From Triatoma infestans (Eukaryota; Arthropoda; Insecta; Hemiptera; Reduviidae), in assembly GCA_011037195.1 (NCBI GenBank), contig JAAEAF010000248.1, positions 62,001-126,000 on the forward strand: a stretch of 64,000 nt of DNA, written 5' to 3'. Shown here one piece after another: positions 33,879 to 44,866 of this stretch (position 1 is its first letter; the number at the start of each line of letters is the position of its first letter). Both the position numbers and the translations under genes were made by a program. Below the pieces are notes generated by a model. That model ran no database searches. It was not told the DNA's origin and worked only from the letters and a program-made list of their open reading frames with translations.

Positions 33879-35365
33879 TAAAAAAAAGTAAGCCCCCATT
33901 TGTTTGGAATAAACCTTGGTTTGACAAAAAATGTTCCGTGGCCAGAGATGAATCTTTTCGATGTCTTAAACTGTATAGAAAAACAAATGAAGCTAAAGAT
34001 AAAGTGCAATATTTGAGCCTCAATGATTATTATAAGAGATTATGTAGGAGTAAGAAAAGGGAATATTATATGAGGTGTGCATGGCGATTAGGTGAAACGA
34101 AAAATAGTAAGGAATTCTGGGAAATTGTCTGTCTTTAAGAGGAAAAACATGTGGGCGGTGGGTAACATTTCGAACGAGCAATGGTTTAATTATTTTAAGA
34201 AGTTGCATAACCCACTTCAAGTTATTGATAGATTAGCTTACGCTGAACCCTATTATGTTAATGATACATTGGATGTATCATTAATTAGATATACTAAATA
34301 CTAGTAAAGATGATAAAGCGTCTGGCATAAACAGAATTCCTTATGAATTCTACAAAAATGGGCCGCCGGTCCTTTTTAATCGGCGGCTATTATCATTATT
34401 TAATCAGTTATTTCAAACGGGTAGCGTTCCGAACTCCTTTAAAAAATCTATTATCTTTCCTTTATATAAAAAAAGGTGGCAGAAATGAAACATGTAGCTA
34501 TAAAGGGATATCATTCATAAACACGGTTACTAAGCTGTTTTCAGGCTTAGTTCTAGGAAGACTGACACAATGGGCAGAAAGTAATAATATTATTGGAGAA
34601 TTCCAAGCAGGTTTCAGGCCAACGTATTCAACAATAGATCATATTTTTAGTTTATTCAATTTGGTCAAACTTAAATTGCAAACAAAAAAGTAGAAAGTTT
34701 ACGCATTTTTTGTAGACTTCTCATCGGCCTTTGATACAATTGACAGATTTGCCCTGATTTACAAATTGTATGCATTGGGTCTTTCAACCAAAATTACAAC
34801 TATTATTAAGAGCTTGTTAAGTGATACGACGGCTTCAGTATGGTGTCCTGACGATCTCACGCAGGAATTTTCCACGGAAATTGGGGTAAAGCAGGGTTGC
34901 TTGCCGCTTTTATTCTCATTGTATATCAATGACCTGGAGGATTGGTTGGGAGGAGGTGTTATCGTAGACGAAACATGTAAAATTAAGTTGTTAGCATATG
35001 CTGACGACGTAGTGCTCCTCCCGTCGGACCCATTATCATTGCAACTGATGATAAATTCATTGCACAGTTATTGTAAAATTTGGGGCTTAAATATAAATTT
35101 GGAGAAATCTAAAATTATGATTTTTCGCAATGGTGGCAAGCCGGCTGTGAAAGAAAACTGGTTTCTTGAGTCAAAGCCCATTGATGTAGTAAGGGAATAT
35201 AAATATTTTGGTTTAAAGCTTACTCCTACATTGTCTATGACCACTCATTTAAAAGAAAAGTTGTCAAAAGCTAAAATGAGTTTGAATGCTATTTGGGATC
35301 AATTTTTAGAAAATCAGAATATTGTCTATTCCGCTAAAATCCGTATCTTCAATTCTGTAAGTAAG
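33879..35365 (+). pseudogene. LINE reverse transcriptase, interrupted
   Basis: The frame 33851-34138 carries the linker KPPFVWNKPWFDKKCSVARD and KKREYYMRCAWRLGE. The RT starts after a frameshift: SYKGISFINTVTKLFSG, GEFQAGFRPTYSTIDHIFSL, then a stop codon (TAG at about 34690), FFVDFSSAFDTIDR with the first catalytic Asp, GVKQGCLPLLFSLYINDLED (the usual GC-x-LSPLLF with a changed residue) and LLAYADDVVLL with the catalytic pair. The thumb continues to FNSVSKSI, where the SINE enters, and resumes at 35666 with SYVAQVWGWQRYDD. The catalytic residues are intact but at least two stops or shifts inactivate it. Confidence 0.85.
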
Positions 35366-35375
35366 TCAATAATAA

Positions 35376-35652
35376 AGGGAAGGGATTAGCTCAGTGGTAG
35401 CACGCTGGACTAGCAATGCGGCGGTCCCGGGTTCGAGTCCAGCTGCTGCCCTTAGATTTTTTCTTCCTAGGAGCCTCTTACAGCTCACTGTCCGGTGATG
35501 GACAGTGTTGTCTGTAACGAGAGAACACTGTCCGGAGGCCGGCAGTGCACTGAAAAGGCTCCGAATTTTGGGGTAGCTATATGGGCCCTGAAGGGCTTTG
35601 GATAGCATAGGGGCTTGGTCCCTCCCCACAGACAATAAAAAAAAGGAAAAAA
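35376..35652 (+). mobile_element. tRNA-derived SINE, copy 2, with LINE-type tail
   Basis: The tRNA-like head is the best preserved of all copies: A box TTAGCTCAGTGGTAGCACGC and B box GGGTTCGAGTCC, with AGC at the anticodon position, which suggests but does not prove a tRNA-Ala source. The body has ACTGTCC-GGTGAT-GGACAGT, a perfect 7-bp stem. After AAGGCTCCGA the usual SINE 3' end is replaced by GGGGTAGCTATATGGGCCC and about 50 further bases matching the 3' end of the LINE at 62835-63435, then A-rich DNA. The 13-bp duplication AAGTCAATAATAA at 35363-35375 and 35653-35665 shows the whole chimera moved as one unit into the LINE RT. Confidence 0.95.
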
Positions 35653-35665
35653 AAGTCAATAATAA

Positions 35666-35935
35666 GCTATGTGGCCCAAGTGTGGGGATGGCAGAGATAT
35701 GATGATGTAGAAAAACTGTTATATTTCTTTATCAAAAAATTATTCAGAGCCCCCTTTATACACCATCAGCATTTATCTACCTGGAAACAAAGCTGCCTTC
35801 TATCTTTTTATTCACCCTGAAATTACATTATAATTATATATTAAAGGTATTAAAGCTCCCGGACTACAGATACCTTAAGATTTTGGCGCGCCAAATAATG
35901 AAAAGAAATCTCTCATGGTTCAATGAAATTTATTA
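35666..35935 (+). pseudogene. LINE thumb region after the SINE
   Basis: Continues the RT protein in the same frame as before the SINE (SIISYVAQVWGWQRYDDVEK, then FFIKKLFRAPF) to a stop near 35820. After a frameshift it reads VLKLPDYRYLKILARQIMKR and LSWFNE up to the next SINE. It confirms that the first SINE interrupted one continuous coding frame. Confidence 0.75.
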
Positions 35936-36176
35936 TTATTTATTTATTTATTTAAGGCGTCTCAACATCTGTGGTCATTTGCGCCCGGAGCCTTCTCAGT
36001 GCACTGCCGGCCTCCGGACAGTGTTCTCCCGTTACAGACAACACTGTCCATCACCGTGGACAGTGAGGCTGTAGAGGCTCCTAGGAAGAGAAAATCTAAG
36101 GGTAGCACGGCTGGATTCGAACCCGTGATCTCCGCGTTGCTAGTCCAGCGCGCTACCACTGAGCTAATCCCTTCCC
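35936..36176 (-). mobile_element. tRNA-derived SINE, copy 3
   Basis: Minus-strand copy with full head (A box TTAGCTCAGTGGTAGCGCGC, B box GGGTTCGAATCC), body and the ordinary tail (AGATGTTGAGACGCCTTAAA followed by A-rich TTTA repeats on this strand). No convincing target duplication was found because the left border is a TTA/TTTA microsatellite. It splits the same LINE as copy 2, in the opposite orientation, about 280 bp away. Confidence 0.95.
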
Positions 36177-36384
36177 TATTCTTAATTCAGATATTCAAAT
36201 TTGGACAAATATAAGTAAGGGCAGCCAATACCTGCAGAAATGAATCTGGGATTTACAACTCCCACCCCACAAAAATGGAAGCAAAAGGGATTGCACAAAT
36301 TATAGAAGCGCGTTTGTTATTAATAGTATTGCTAGGCTTCTAGGCAATACAATAATAATAATAAGAATAATAATAATAATAAAA

Positions 36385-37180
36385 AGGAAATTAGAGGAAT
36401 ATTTTGTTACCTGCGAGAAACATGTGGATTTCAGGCAGGGTGATCCTGCGTAGACCGTTTACACCGCGACAAATAATGGAGAAACATGAAACTAAATCTA
36501 TACAAGTTTTTATATGCTGATTTTATACTGAACAGTGTGGTACTCCTACACGGCAATGTCTCTTGCGTATGCCTTAAGAACTGCGTTCTGTTAAATTTCT
36601 GTTGGACAAATGTTAATAGTAAAATATTTGCTTCCGCCGCTTGTCGCCTAATTTGGTAGATGGACGTTTAATAAGCCCGACTATAGAAATAGGCATTACA
36701 CTAATTGGTTCTAATAAGTACTGTAGAAGAATTCTCATATTTCATACTAGGAAAACTAAAACCAAAAAACTAATAATGACTTCATTAAAATATGAACATA
36801 CAAAAATCATAATCATAATTACATCTTGAGAAATTTACATTTTTAAAGCATTTACATACTATATTGTATTTCTTTGAATTGTAAATAAATTGTCCTATAA
36901 CAAAATATAATATATTATATAATAAAATTACTAATACCTTTAGAACTGTATATACATATATATTGTATATATATATTTGTATCCATTAATGGAAATATCT
37001 AATTATCTAATATTGTGCGAAGTCATACATTGTAAATGGATTCATTAGAAGAAAGAAAAGGCAGAGTTTAAATAGGCAATTCATTTCGGGCAATTTTTCG
37101 TAAAATTGTAATTATAATTTATTTATTAATAACCTAATTTATGTAATAATTTTTAATTAATTTTTTTAATTACTCTTTGT
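36385..37180. other. Unassigned AT-rich segment within the LINE
   Basis: No coding homology. It starts after a (AAT)n tract at about 36346-36382 and contains TA-rich DNA near 36950. It may be an inserted element or decayed LINE sequence. Confidence 0.35.
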
Positions 37181-37189
37181 GTTATTGAA

Positions 37190-37608
37190 TAATGAAATTT
37201 AATGAAATTAAAACCTATTCTGAAAAATATAATATAAATATAGATTTAAGTTTAGAAAATATTGCAGAAATAGATTTGTGAAAGAATGCTTTCAACAAAA
37301 TAAAAACAACTCTCTCTAATGAGATGAACTCACAATTTCAAATTAAAATAGAGGACAGCACTTGTTTCAATTTTTATGACAAACTTTGTTTTAATTTAGA
37401 GAGCGATAGTTATATAAATGATGATCAGTCGCTTAGTTTTATGAGATGGATATTTAAAATAAGAGGTGACTTATTGAGCTTAAATTATAAGCACTTTAAA
37501 AAATCCAATCTAGCCTGTGAACTGTGTGGTAGAGATGAAAATGAGGACTTTCTTCATTTTCTAGCAATTTGCCCAGTGATTGGCAGAATTAAGAAAGAAA
37601 TATTTTAA
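37190..37608 (+). pseudogene. LINE C-terminal zinc-knuckle domain
   Basis: After a stop near 37278 the frame from 37324 is open for 94 residues. RWIFKIRGDLLSLNYKHF precedes CELCGRDENEDFLHFLAICP, a complete C-x2-C-x9-H-x4-C knuckle, and RIKKEIF. This pattern closes CR1/Kiri-like LINE proteins. The initiator Met is internal to the original polyprotein. All knuckle residues are intact, unlike the upstream RT, which has in-frame stops. Confidence 0.8.
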
Positions 37609-38030
37609 TATCTCAGTCCTCTCCATAAATGACGTAATCGATTATTTAAATGGGAAATTGGAATATCTTGTTTAGTTACTGTAAACCGGCTTATGCTCAG
37701 CGTCTTGAATTGTTAACCTAATTAAATTTAAACTGTTTTTTTTTTTAAATGCAAAGTTTCTGTTAAAAATTTGTTCAAGTTTATTTTAGTTTATTTAAAT
37801 GCCAATAATAAACTCCACTGACGGCCGCTGGCCAAGTAAATAGTCTTTATAGGCAGTTTTGAATTCATATAATTGTACTAAATTGAAATATGTATCTAAT
37901 GGGAGATAATTTGTTCCTAAAGGTTAATTGTATATTTTTAGTTTCTTTCATTAAATTTTCTATTTTTTCTGTATTGTAAAGTTTTTGTGAAATTTGAATG
38001 TAAATAAAGACTTCTTCTTCTTCTATTATT

Positions 38031-38320
38031 ATTATATAATAGCTCCGCTGGTGGGGTGCTATTATATGTAATAGATTTTCTTGCAGTTAGGATTTATTAG
38101 TAAGGATAATAAGATCCGTTCCTACAGAATAAATATCACGGGTTTGTGGTGAACTAGGATTCGTGATCTGCAAATAAAATACACCCAGTAAATGTCAAAG
38201 CACACTTAGTAAAATGTTACATATATTCTGAAAAGCATATATAAAGTAAATGGTTGCTATGACCAATCTGTTCGCTCAGGGAGTGACACAGATTGTCAAT
38301 CGTCGCTCGTCGAGTAGAGT
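38031..38320. other. Inverted AT-rich repeat and spacer
   Basis: ATATAATAGC (about 38034) and GCTATTATAT (about 38057) form a 10-bp inverted repeat around a GC-rich loop, at the 3' border of the LINE. The rest is unassigned. Confidence 0.4.
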
Positions 38321-38321
38321 G

Positions 38322-38480
38322 GCCTGACCCTTTTGCCTAGCGCACACTACTATATCGGTGATCGTTGTATGAACAAACGGCCTGGTTCTCCTGCCTAGCG
38401 CAGATGTCCTGAAACGGTGATCGCTGGATGAGCACACGGCCTGGCTCTCTTGCCTAGCGCAGATGCTCTGAGAAGTCAGT
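38322..38480. repeat. Tandem repeat, about 59-bp period, 2.6 units
   Basis: Three successive units begin GGCCTGACCC, GGCCTGGTTC and GGCCTGGCTC. Each contains TGCCTAGCGCA and, in the first two, CGGTGATCG(C/T)TG-ATGA. GC content is higher than the flanks. A TTTATATACG box follows at about 38570, so it could be upstream repeats of an LTR promoter, but no LTR ends were found. Confidence 0.75.
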
Positions 38481-39785
38481 TAAGGGCCTGCCTAGCTAGC
38501 GCCAAAACTATTAGAAAAGGTTCTAATCGCTGAGTACTTCTCGACTATTCTGGCCCTGGGTAGCCCTTTATATACGATTCTGAGGTGGTAGGGATGGTGT
38601 CCAGTAGGCGGGTCTAGTCGGTGAAAGTTCTCCCCTCTGTAGTGTGGAGTAGGAGAGTCCTAGTGTAGTGGGGTGTGCCTCCCTAGTGAAGGTCCACTTG
38701 GTGCAAACCTGGTGGCCGGGCGGAGAACTGTTGTTACAATTAGTGAAACAGTTCTTACTAATAACAAAACGAAGACACATGGTGCCTGTGACGCTTCTAT
38801 ATTTTTAGTAAATTTTTTTTTAGTTTCGCTTTTGCACCGAAATATGGAAATACAAAGAAACTAATACAAATTTCTTTTTAAAACAAAACTCGATAAGACT
38901 GGATAAGACTGTATTCTTGACGGCACCAAAGGGAGCCTAAATATTTCTATGGAACATAGGAATAATTGGGCAAATTTCATTGGTTAGAAAAAAAGCAATA
39001 TGAATTATACATAATTCACGAGAACACATTCACAGATTAGGTATTGAACTAATGATCACAAAAACGCGGAGATAATAATAAATGAGTAAACAATATGTAT
39101 GTAATATTTATTTGTAACATAAGAGAGAGGGAGGTTAGCATGCAGAATTGGGCGTTGATAACCTATTTTGAGTATGGTCGGCGAGGTACTCTCATATCCC
39201 GCACGTGATCCCTATTCATTGCCTACATGGCTAGTTTATCCCACTTTCCCAGCTTGATAATTCTCTTCAATCTTTCGATGAATAAAACCTACCATACCAA
39301 GTGAATCATTCGGATTATTTTTTGTTTTTACTTTTTTTGGTTTTGGAATATAATGAATTTATTCCTGAAAATACATTGCTATCAGCTGGGAAAAGTTCTA
39401 TTTAAAAAAAAAATCTGTTTCTGTGGCCTCGAAACATGTATTTCCGAGTAAACAATTTCGAAATTATAACAACAAGAATTAGAAAAGTTGTTCGAAATCA
39501 AAAGATATTGGTAATATAAGATGCTGCACTTAAAAAAAACATATCTTTCATAGAATTCAAAATAATTCAACAAACATTATTTCAAAAAATTCCGCTTTGA
39601 CGCCAAGTTGTTATCCTTAGTTTTGCTGTTTTAACAACTCGCGAAAAGCTTCAATCCTTCTCGAAAATCACCTTGCAATGAATAGAACTTACAGCAAAAT
39701 ATCTAATGGAGGAAAGTAATTACTCCAATGGTTCCAATCAGAAGGAAAACTGGTCAGTCAGGAAAAGAAGAGTGGCTGCAGACGC
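38481..39785. other. Unassigned stretch
   Basis: AGAACTGTT (about 38722) and AACAGTTCT (about 38746) form a 9-bp inverted repeat. No gene is recognised. From about 39000 it is AT-rich with short open frames only. Confidence 0.35.
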
Positions 39786-40640
39786 TGAACAAAGGAAGAT
39801 CCGTAGCTTTAGGGGGTATGGACACTGTTTACCAGGCTGAAATCATTGGTGTCATCGAATACTGCTGCATGATAGAGCAGTGGCCTGGAGAAGTTACAGA
39901 GTAGAGAACTTTTTTGCACTCAAGGCTTAAAATAGAGCTCTTCTGGATACCCAGTCATGCGAGTATCGAGGGTAATAAGGTGATGGACAATTGGCTAATT
40001 TGGGATCCTTATTATTGTTTCATGGTCTCGAGCCAGCAGTAGGCTTCTCCAAGCAATTTAGCGATAGATAAGACAAACAATGGAAGAAAAGGGAATTGGA
40101 GGGACACGGAAGGATGTCCCAAAGTTAAAAGATTTATAAAAGGTGCGCTACGTTAGCTGCGTGGACCGCAAAGCTGTGGATGAATTGTGGTAATGGATTT
40201 GATTCCCTGTCTCTTGGCCTTGGATTTTATTTGTTGGTTTTATTATGAGTAATAAAGGATGTTTATTACCCTTGTCCATTCACTACATCTGATCTGTCTG
40301 GGCTTGAAGTATCTTCTCTCCCTGAGCAGGATACAATTGAGAATTCTGCGAGATGAATTGACTGGGCATGCTTGGGTAGCCATTGATTTATGCAAAATAG
40401 GCAGGACGTCTAGCCCTTTTTGTTAGAATTGTGACGAGTCAGGGCAACGGTGTACTACCTACCAGTAGGTTCGACATATTTGGGAGAACTACACTCTCAA
40501 GGGAATGCTTGGGGGAGTTTGAGATTAAGGATATTTTGCAGCCAGACTGGTAGATTTCTGGGAGGAGATTTCTTAGAAGAAACCTTCCTTCCTTTGGGAA
40601 GTGGGGGGGAGTGAAGTGTGAGGACATATGTCACGTGCCC
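39786..40640 (+). pseudogene. Decayed LINE RNase H and C-terminal remnant
   Basis: Shifted frames show TVYQAEIIGVIEY (a VFQAE-type RNase H strand with the catalytic Glu), then ELFWIPSHASIEGNKVMDNW (normally WVPGHSGI-GNE-AD, with Gly to Ser and the last acidic positions partly kept), and farther right a CHY-like knuckle region that has lost its cysteine pattern. The spacing fits the end of a LOA/R1/I-type LINE. Stops are frequent. It has no recognisable 3' tail, and it is more decayed than the copy at 56933. Confidence 0.6.
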
Positions 40641-42370
40641 TCGGGCACCCAATAATATAGCAAAAATATACCAAAAATAATTAAAACGTAACCATCAATA
40701 ATTTACCATAACATCATCATATCATATAAAGTGATATTAATTTAATATATATATAGTTAGAAGATGAAGCAATAGGCAGTGGTACGCACCAGTTCTTCTT
40801 CAAACATTAATCAATATAGATCTGGTGGCTTAACTTACCTCCTATTACATAATAAGTGTGATTAACATAATCAACAAGTGGTTTCAATAAATTCAACATT
40901 TAGGTCGGAAATTTAACTAAGAATTAGCAAGAACTATATATTTTTTTAGCGATATTTTCTTTTATATTTAAAGTAAGATTTCTTCTTAAATATACTATAA
41001 AAAAAAGACAAAAGGTCTTGGATTTTTAAATGAGAGGTTTCACCGAGGGTGAACAATGGGTACTTGTCTCGTTGTAAAAAGAGTTAGTCAATGTATTGTA
41101 AGGTGAACCTATAAAAACAGTATTCTTAACTTGAGGTATCAAACAATGGCATGCAATCAACTATGGTGAACAGTGTTGTCCATGAGCTGGTATGATAAAG
41201 TCAATTCTGAGTTGGAAAAAAAAAAGAAAAAAAGTTTATTATAGTCTGAAAACTTAATACTAAAGATCTATAATCAATAGGTTGCATCAAGATGAAAAAA
41301 GTCCCGCTACGTTTCTGTAACATTTATTTTTTACTTAAGCTGCCAAAAATGAGCTTTTAGGGCAATGGACATTAAAACGAATTAAGTAAACTCAGACAAT
41401 TCTTGACAAAATTTTTGTATAGTGAGAAATGTGATATCGTAATTTGTAAATCCATTGTGCAGCATTTTATTAAAGAAAAGGCTTGGCAAATGACAATTTT
41501 TGGATAATGTGGTCAGCAGTCTAGGCTGCTGTCATTTCGGGTCCACGTCTAAAGATTGTAATGAAAGGATTAATGTTATTCCTCTTTTATTATACTATTA
41601 AACTGTATGGAAAATTTGGTGCCTTCAGATAGGAAGAAAAGGATAGGAGCTAGAAAATCATTCCTGCAAACAATCAATCGCGGAATTCATTAAGAAAACT
41701 GGAAAAATAACCTTCTGTGAACACAGGGAAAAGCTCTTCTCCTGCTCGATCAAAAATCTTAATACTGTCCTCGTCACAAACCAAGCAATTCCTTATGAAT
41801 AATTGAATGGTTTTTCTTTTCTTCTATTCAACAAATTCTGACGTTCAAGTAATGAGAGAATGTTATAATTATCATTTTGTCACTTGTTGATTGTCACGTT
41901 AATAGTTTGGCGCTATTAGAGGCTTCTACCTTTTCTAAGAAACTAATTTAGTCAAATCATCTTATCCGCTCTTAAACACAGTTTCTCCAGTGACCTGGTA
42001 TCCAAACCAGGAAGACATCTTTAAAAGTATAAGCTCCTTTAGTTTTCTGGAACGTTGTAAAAACGTAAATTTGATGGGATAATTCATAAATTCCTCACTA
42101 GCCTGACTATCCTAAGATATAAAAATAAATAAAAAATACGAAACCCAACTGATACGAACTTTACGAAAGTGTTCAGACAGAAGTTCTATTATCTGGAAAA
42201 ATATTCTTAAACCATAACAACCAGTTAAAAATCCAGTATCTAGGATACTGGAGAAGAGCCGGTCAATTCCATCACAACAGTCAGCACTAAATGAAGGCTG
42301 AAGAGGATACTGATGCTTCCTTGTGTACCTTTATTCTTAATAATTTTTCATTTTTTATTTCTCTTGTACA
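40641..42370. other. Unassigned AT-rich stretch
   Basis: No gene, RNA or element end is recognised. It includes an A run near 41218. Confidence 0.4.
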
Positions 42371-43086
42371 TTTTCTTACTACTGAGAAAAAGTATTGCGT
42401 GCACACTCACATGAACAAAATTAAAAACATCGTAACAAGGTCAAAACTGAAATCTGTCTAAGTATCTAATCACTAATCACTGCAACCGACACGAAGGTTT
42501 CGGGTAAAATCCAGAAGAGCGTGCAACTATACTGAATTTTCTTTTTCTTACTTTATTCCAATTTTTTCGAAAATGACTCCATGATATTTTTTTTTTTAAA
42601 CTTCGCTTAGTAATCCACATTTGAGGGTTTCGGGAAAAAAATATTCCACTAAAAGTGATAAGCCAATATTTGTGTAATTAGTGTTTTTCGAATTAAAGAA
42701 AAATCGTTGAAGCCATTTTCGAGAAAATTCCAAAAACTCATATAAAAGATTTTTATTTGAAAATTTTTCTAGGAAAATTTATTTTTGGAGGTTCTGGGGG
42801 AGGGGGGACAACATCAAGTTTTCCACTAAAGTACCAAATACGGTAATAACACCTGTATAATATCAGAAACGTTAAAAGCATTCCTAAAATTCCACAAAGC
42901 TTGAAGCAAATCGGATACCGAAAATACGAGTATAACAATATAGTTTGTGAGATTTTGAAATTTTCTCCAAAAAGGCTACAATGGATTTTCTTTAATTTGA
43001 AATGGTAATTGCACAATCACTTTTATGTGAAACTTTTTTCACCGAAAAAACAAATTGGTTTTGGGAGGATTCTGAGATACCTAATA
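42371..43086 (+). repeat. HINE family mosaic
   Basis: Landmarks change direction: about 42371-42620 plus (TTCTTACTACTGAGAAAAAG, TTTTTTCGAAAATGACTCC), about 42620-42740 minus (AAAGAAAAATCGTTGAAGCC) and about 42745-43080 plus (AAATTTTTCTAGGAAAATTT, TTCTGGGGGAGG). Either copies inserted in each other or an inversion occurred. The pogo-like MITE then interrupts the last part. Confidence 0.65.
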
Positions 43087-43573
43087 CAGTGAAAAACGTT
43101 TATCACGAAAATGCTAAAAATCGGCTAAACACGACCCGACAAAATACTATGTAAATTCATACGTATTTTTTTTCTTTTAACGCGAAACAAATATCGTTTA
43201 ACATGAAAAGATTTCACTTCTCGGATGAATAAAATATACCAGGCACAAATATCTGCAGGCACATCGTCACGCAGATTTTTTGGGTAATTTTTTTCGTTAG
43301 ACGAAATGGCTGCCACTGTTGCTAGGTTTTCTCTTGCCTTTGAGTAGGTAAAGGCACCGCCAACGTCAAAACATTTCACTTAGTTTTCGAATTCGGTGAA
43401 TTTTGTGTTAAAATCAGCGAATTTTGGTGTTTTTTTTTGTAATTTTAATACATTAACTTATTTTTTTACATATACAATGGCAGACATATCGTGACGAAAA
43501 CAAACCGCAATTTATCGTTTAACACGAAAAAATATTTCGGGCCCCTCAGTTTCGTGTTAAACGTTTTTCACTG
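43087..43573. mobile_element. Pogo/Tigger-like MITE, 487 bp
   Basis: The ends CAGTGAAAAACGTTTATCAC and its inverse (GTGTTAAACGTTTTTCACTG) form terminal inverted repeats of about 25 bp with one or two mismatches. TA on each side (43085-43086 and 43574-43575) is the Tc1/mariner/pogo target duplication. The CAGTG start and the TTTAACACGAAA-rich interior resemble pogo/Tigger-derived elements. There is no transposase. The open frame 43379-43125 on minus has no DDE motif. Confidence 0.85.
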
Positions 43574-43575
43574 TA

Positions 43576-44789
43576 TTTTAAATTGCACCATCAGTATTTC
43601 TGGGCTAGAAGGAAGCGCTGCCATGCGGTCGGCAATGTAGCCAGTCTCACTGATAAGGTTTTCAAAGAAGGCCATTAGATTGATTAGGGAGATGTTTCTT
43701 TCGTGTGAGAATGTTGTCAAAAACTACAAAGAATATTATTTTCAGTTATTTAGAATATATATTGTATTTACATATTGATTCACCACCAATCAACTCAAAA
43801 TTGCAAGTTATTCATGATAAACAAAGCAATCAACCCTTACAAAGACTTTTTTTATATTTTGATTATCAAATAAAAAAATAAAATAAAATAAAACTAAAAA
43901 AAAAAGTGTCCAATATGGACATGGGATTGTTGATGTTTTGAATAAGGTCAGCTCAATAAAGAGACACTCACTGTAGTGTAAAAATATTATAAATATGGCT
44001 GCCTGTAACAGCAGGAAGTGTGTAGGAATCTGGCCGGCCGAGCGCAACACATTTTTCAATGGTCAGTATGAGAGAACCAGCAGCCCCTGTTTCCACTATA
44101 AATCAGATTCACTAATATACGGGCATGGCCCATAAATATCAGTCACTATGCTCCAACCCGGCTTCCATAACTACTAAAGGACTTTCAAGTAAATCACCAC
44201 CGTGGAGATTACGTCAGCCAGTGTTTCCTGCACCAAGACCTCCCATTACTAATCACGCTTTTCATCTCACCTGTTTCACACTCTTTTCATCATACTGTGT
44301 CATCTACATACTTGTCTTAGTTACACTGCCATCTACTAGCCGCAGTTCTGTAGAGCCCATCCATGTAGTGGCCAAATCCATCGGCGCTATCAGATCTTTA
44401 GGGAAAATATTCTGCTGCCGGAATTCTAGTATCAATATATATTTCACCTAGAAATCTAACGAAATTAATCTTATTATTTATTCATTAATTTTCCACTCAG
44501 GTGGAATTTATTTGTTTGTACAGCAGGAGACAACAGAGCAGATTTTCAAAGGTCTATTAACTGGCCAACGAAATCTTCAAGCTACCCCAAAAAATTGCCA
44601 TGAAGCGATTATATCCTTCACATTTACTCCACACTTTCTCGGACCTATTTCACTTCATTAAAAGCCAGCAATAACATGCCTCATATATAGATATAGGGCA
44701 GAATTAGTAAGTTTACGAAATAAGAATGCATTACGTGATAAAATTCCTATTATATGGTAAATTTCAAAACTTTAAATTTGAAATTACAC
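43576..44789. other. Unassigned stretch
   Basis: A few bases after the MITE may still be HINE (TTTTAAATTGCACCATCAG). The patch at 44080-44430 is less AT-rich and open in frame 44125-44451, with no domain recognised. Confidence 0.35.
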
Positions 44790-44835
44790 GTAACGTCTGT
44801 AACGTCTGTTTAGTTCAAGACGTTACAGACGTTAC
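44790..44835. repeat. Perfect inverted repeat, 18-bp stem
   Basis: GTAACGTCTGTAACGTCT (44790-44807) pairs exactly with 44818-44835 across a 10-base loop. Each arm is itself two copies of GTAACGTCT, so the structure is four copies of one 9-mer. It lies about 30 bp upstream of a jockey-like RT fragment. Confidence 0.95.
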
Positions 44836-44866
44836 AAACTTCTCACGAGACTACTTGACCGACGCT

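Larger units (their letters stand above)
33840..38030 (+). mobile_element. Decayed LINE (CR1/jockey-related) carrying two SINEs
   Basis: A 5'-truncated non-LTR element. In order it has the segment following the endonuclease (about 33880-34140), reverse transcriptase (about 34345-35365), thumb and connecting region (35666-35930), a SINE in minus orientation, further coding to about 36350, a (AAT)n tract, unassigned DNA, then the C-terminal zinc knuckle (37190-37610) and a 3' UTR ending in ATAAAGACTTCTTCTTC. The SINE at 35376 splits the RT frame with an exact duplication. The 36385-37180 part has no recognised coding and may be a further insertion. The clade is inferred from RT motifs and knuckle form; a Kiri/Daphne/CR1-like assignment would need a tree. 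Confidence 0.8.

Noticed and set aside
35379..35452. tRNA gene
   Set aside because: A and B boxes are present but the segment is the head of a SINE with body, tail and target duplication.
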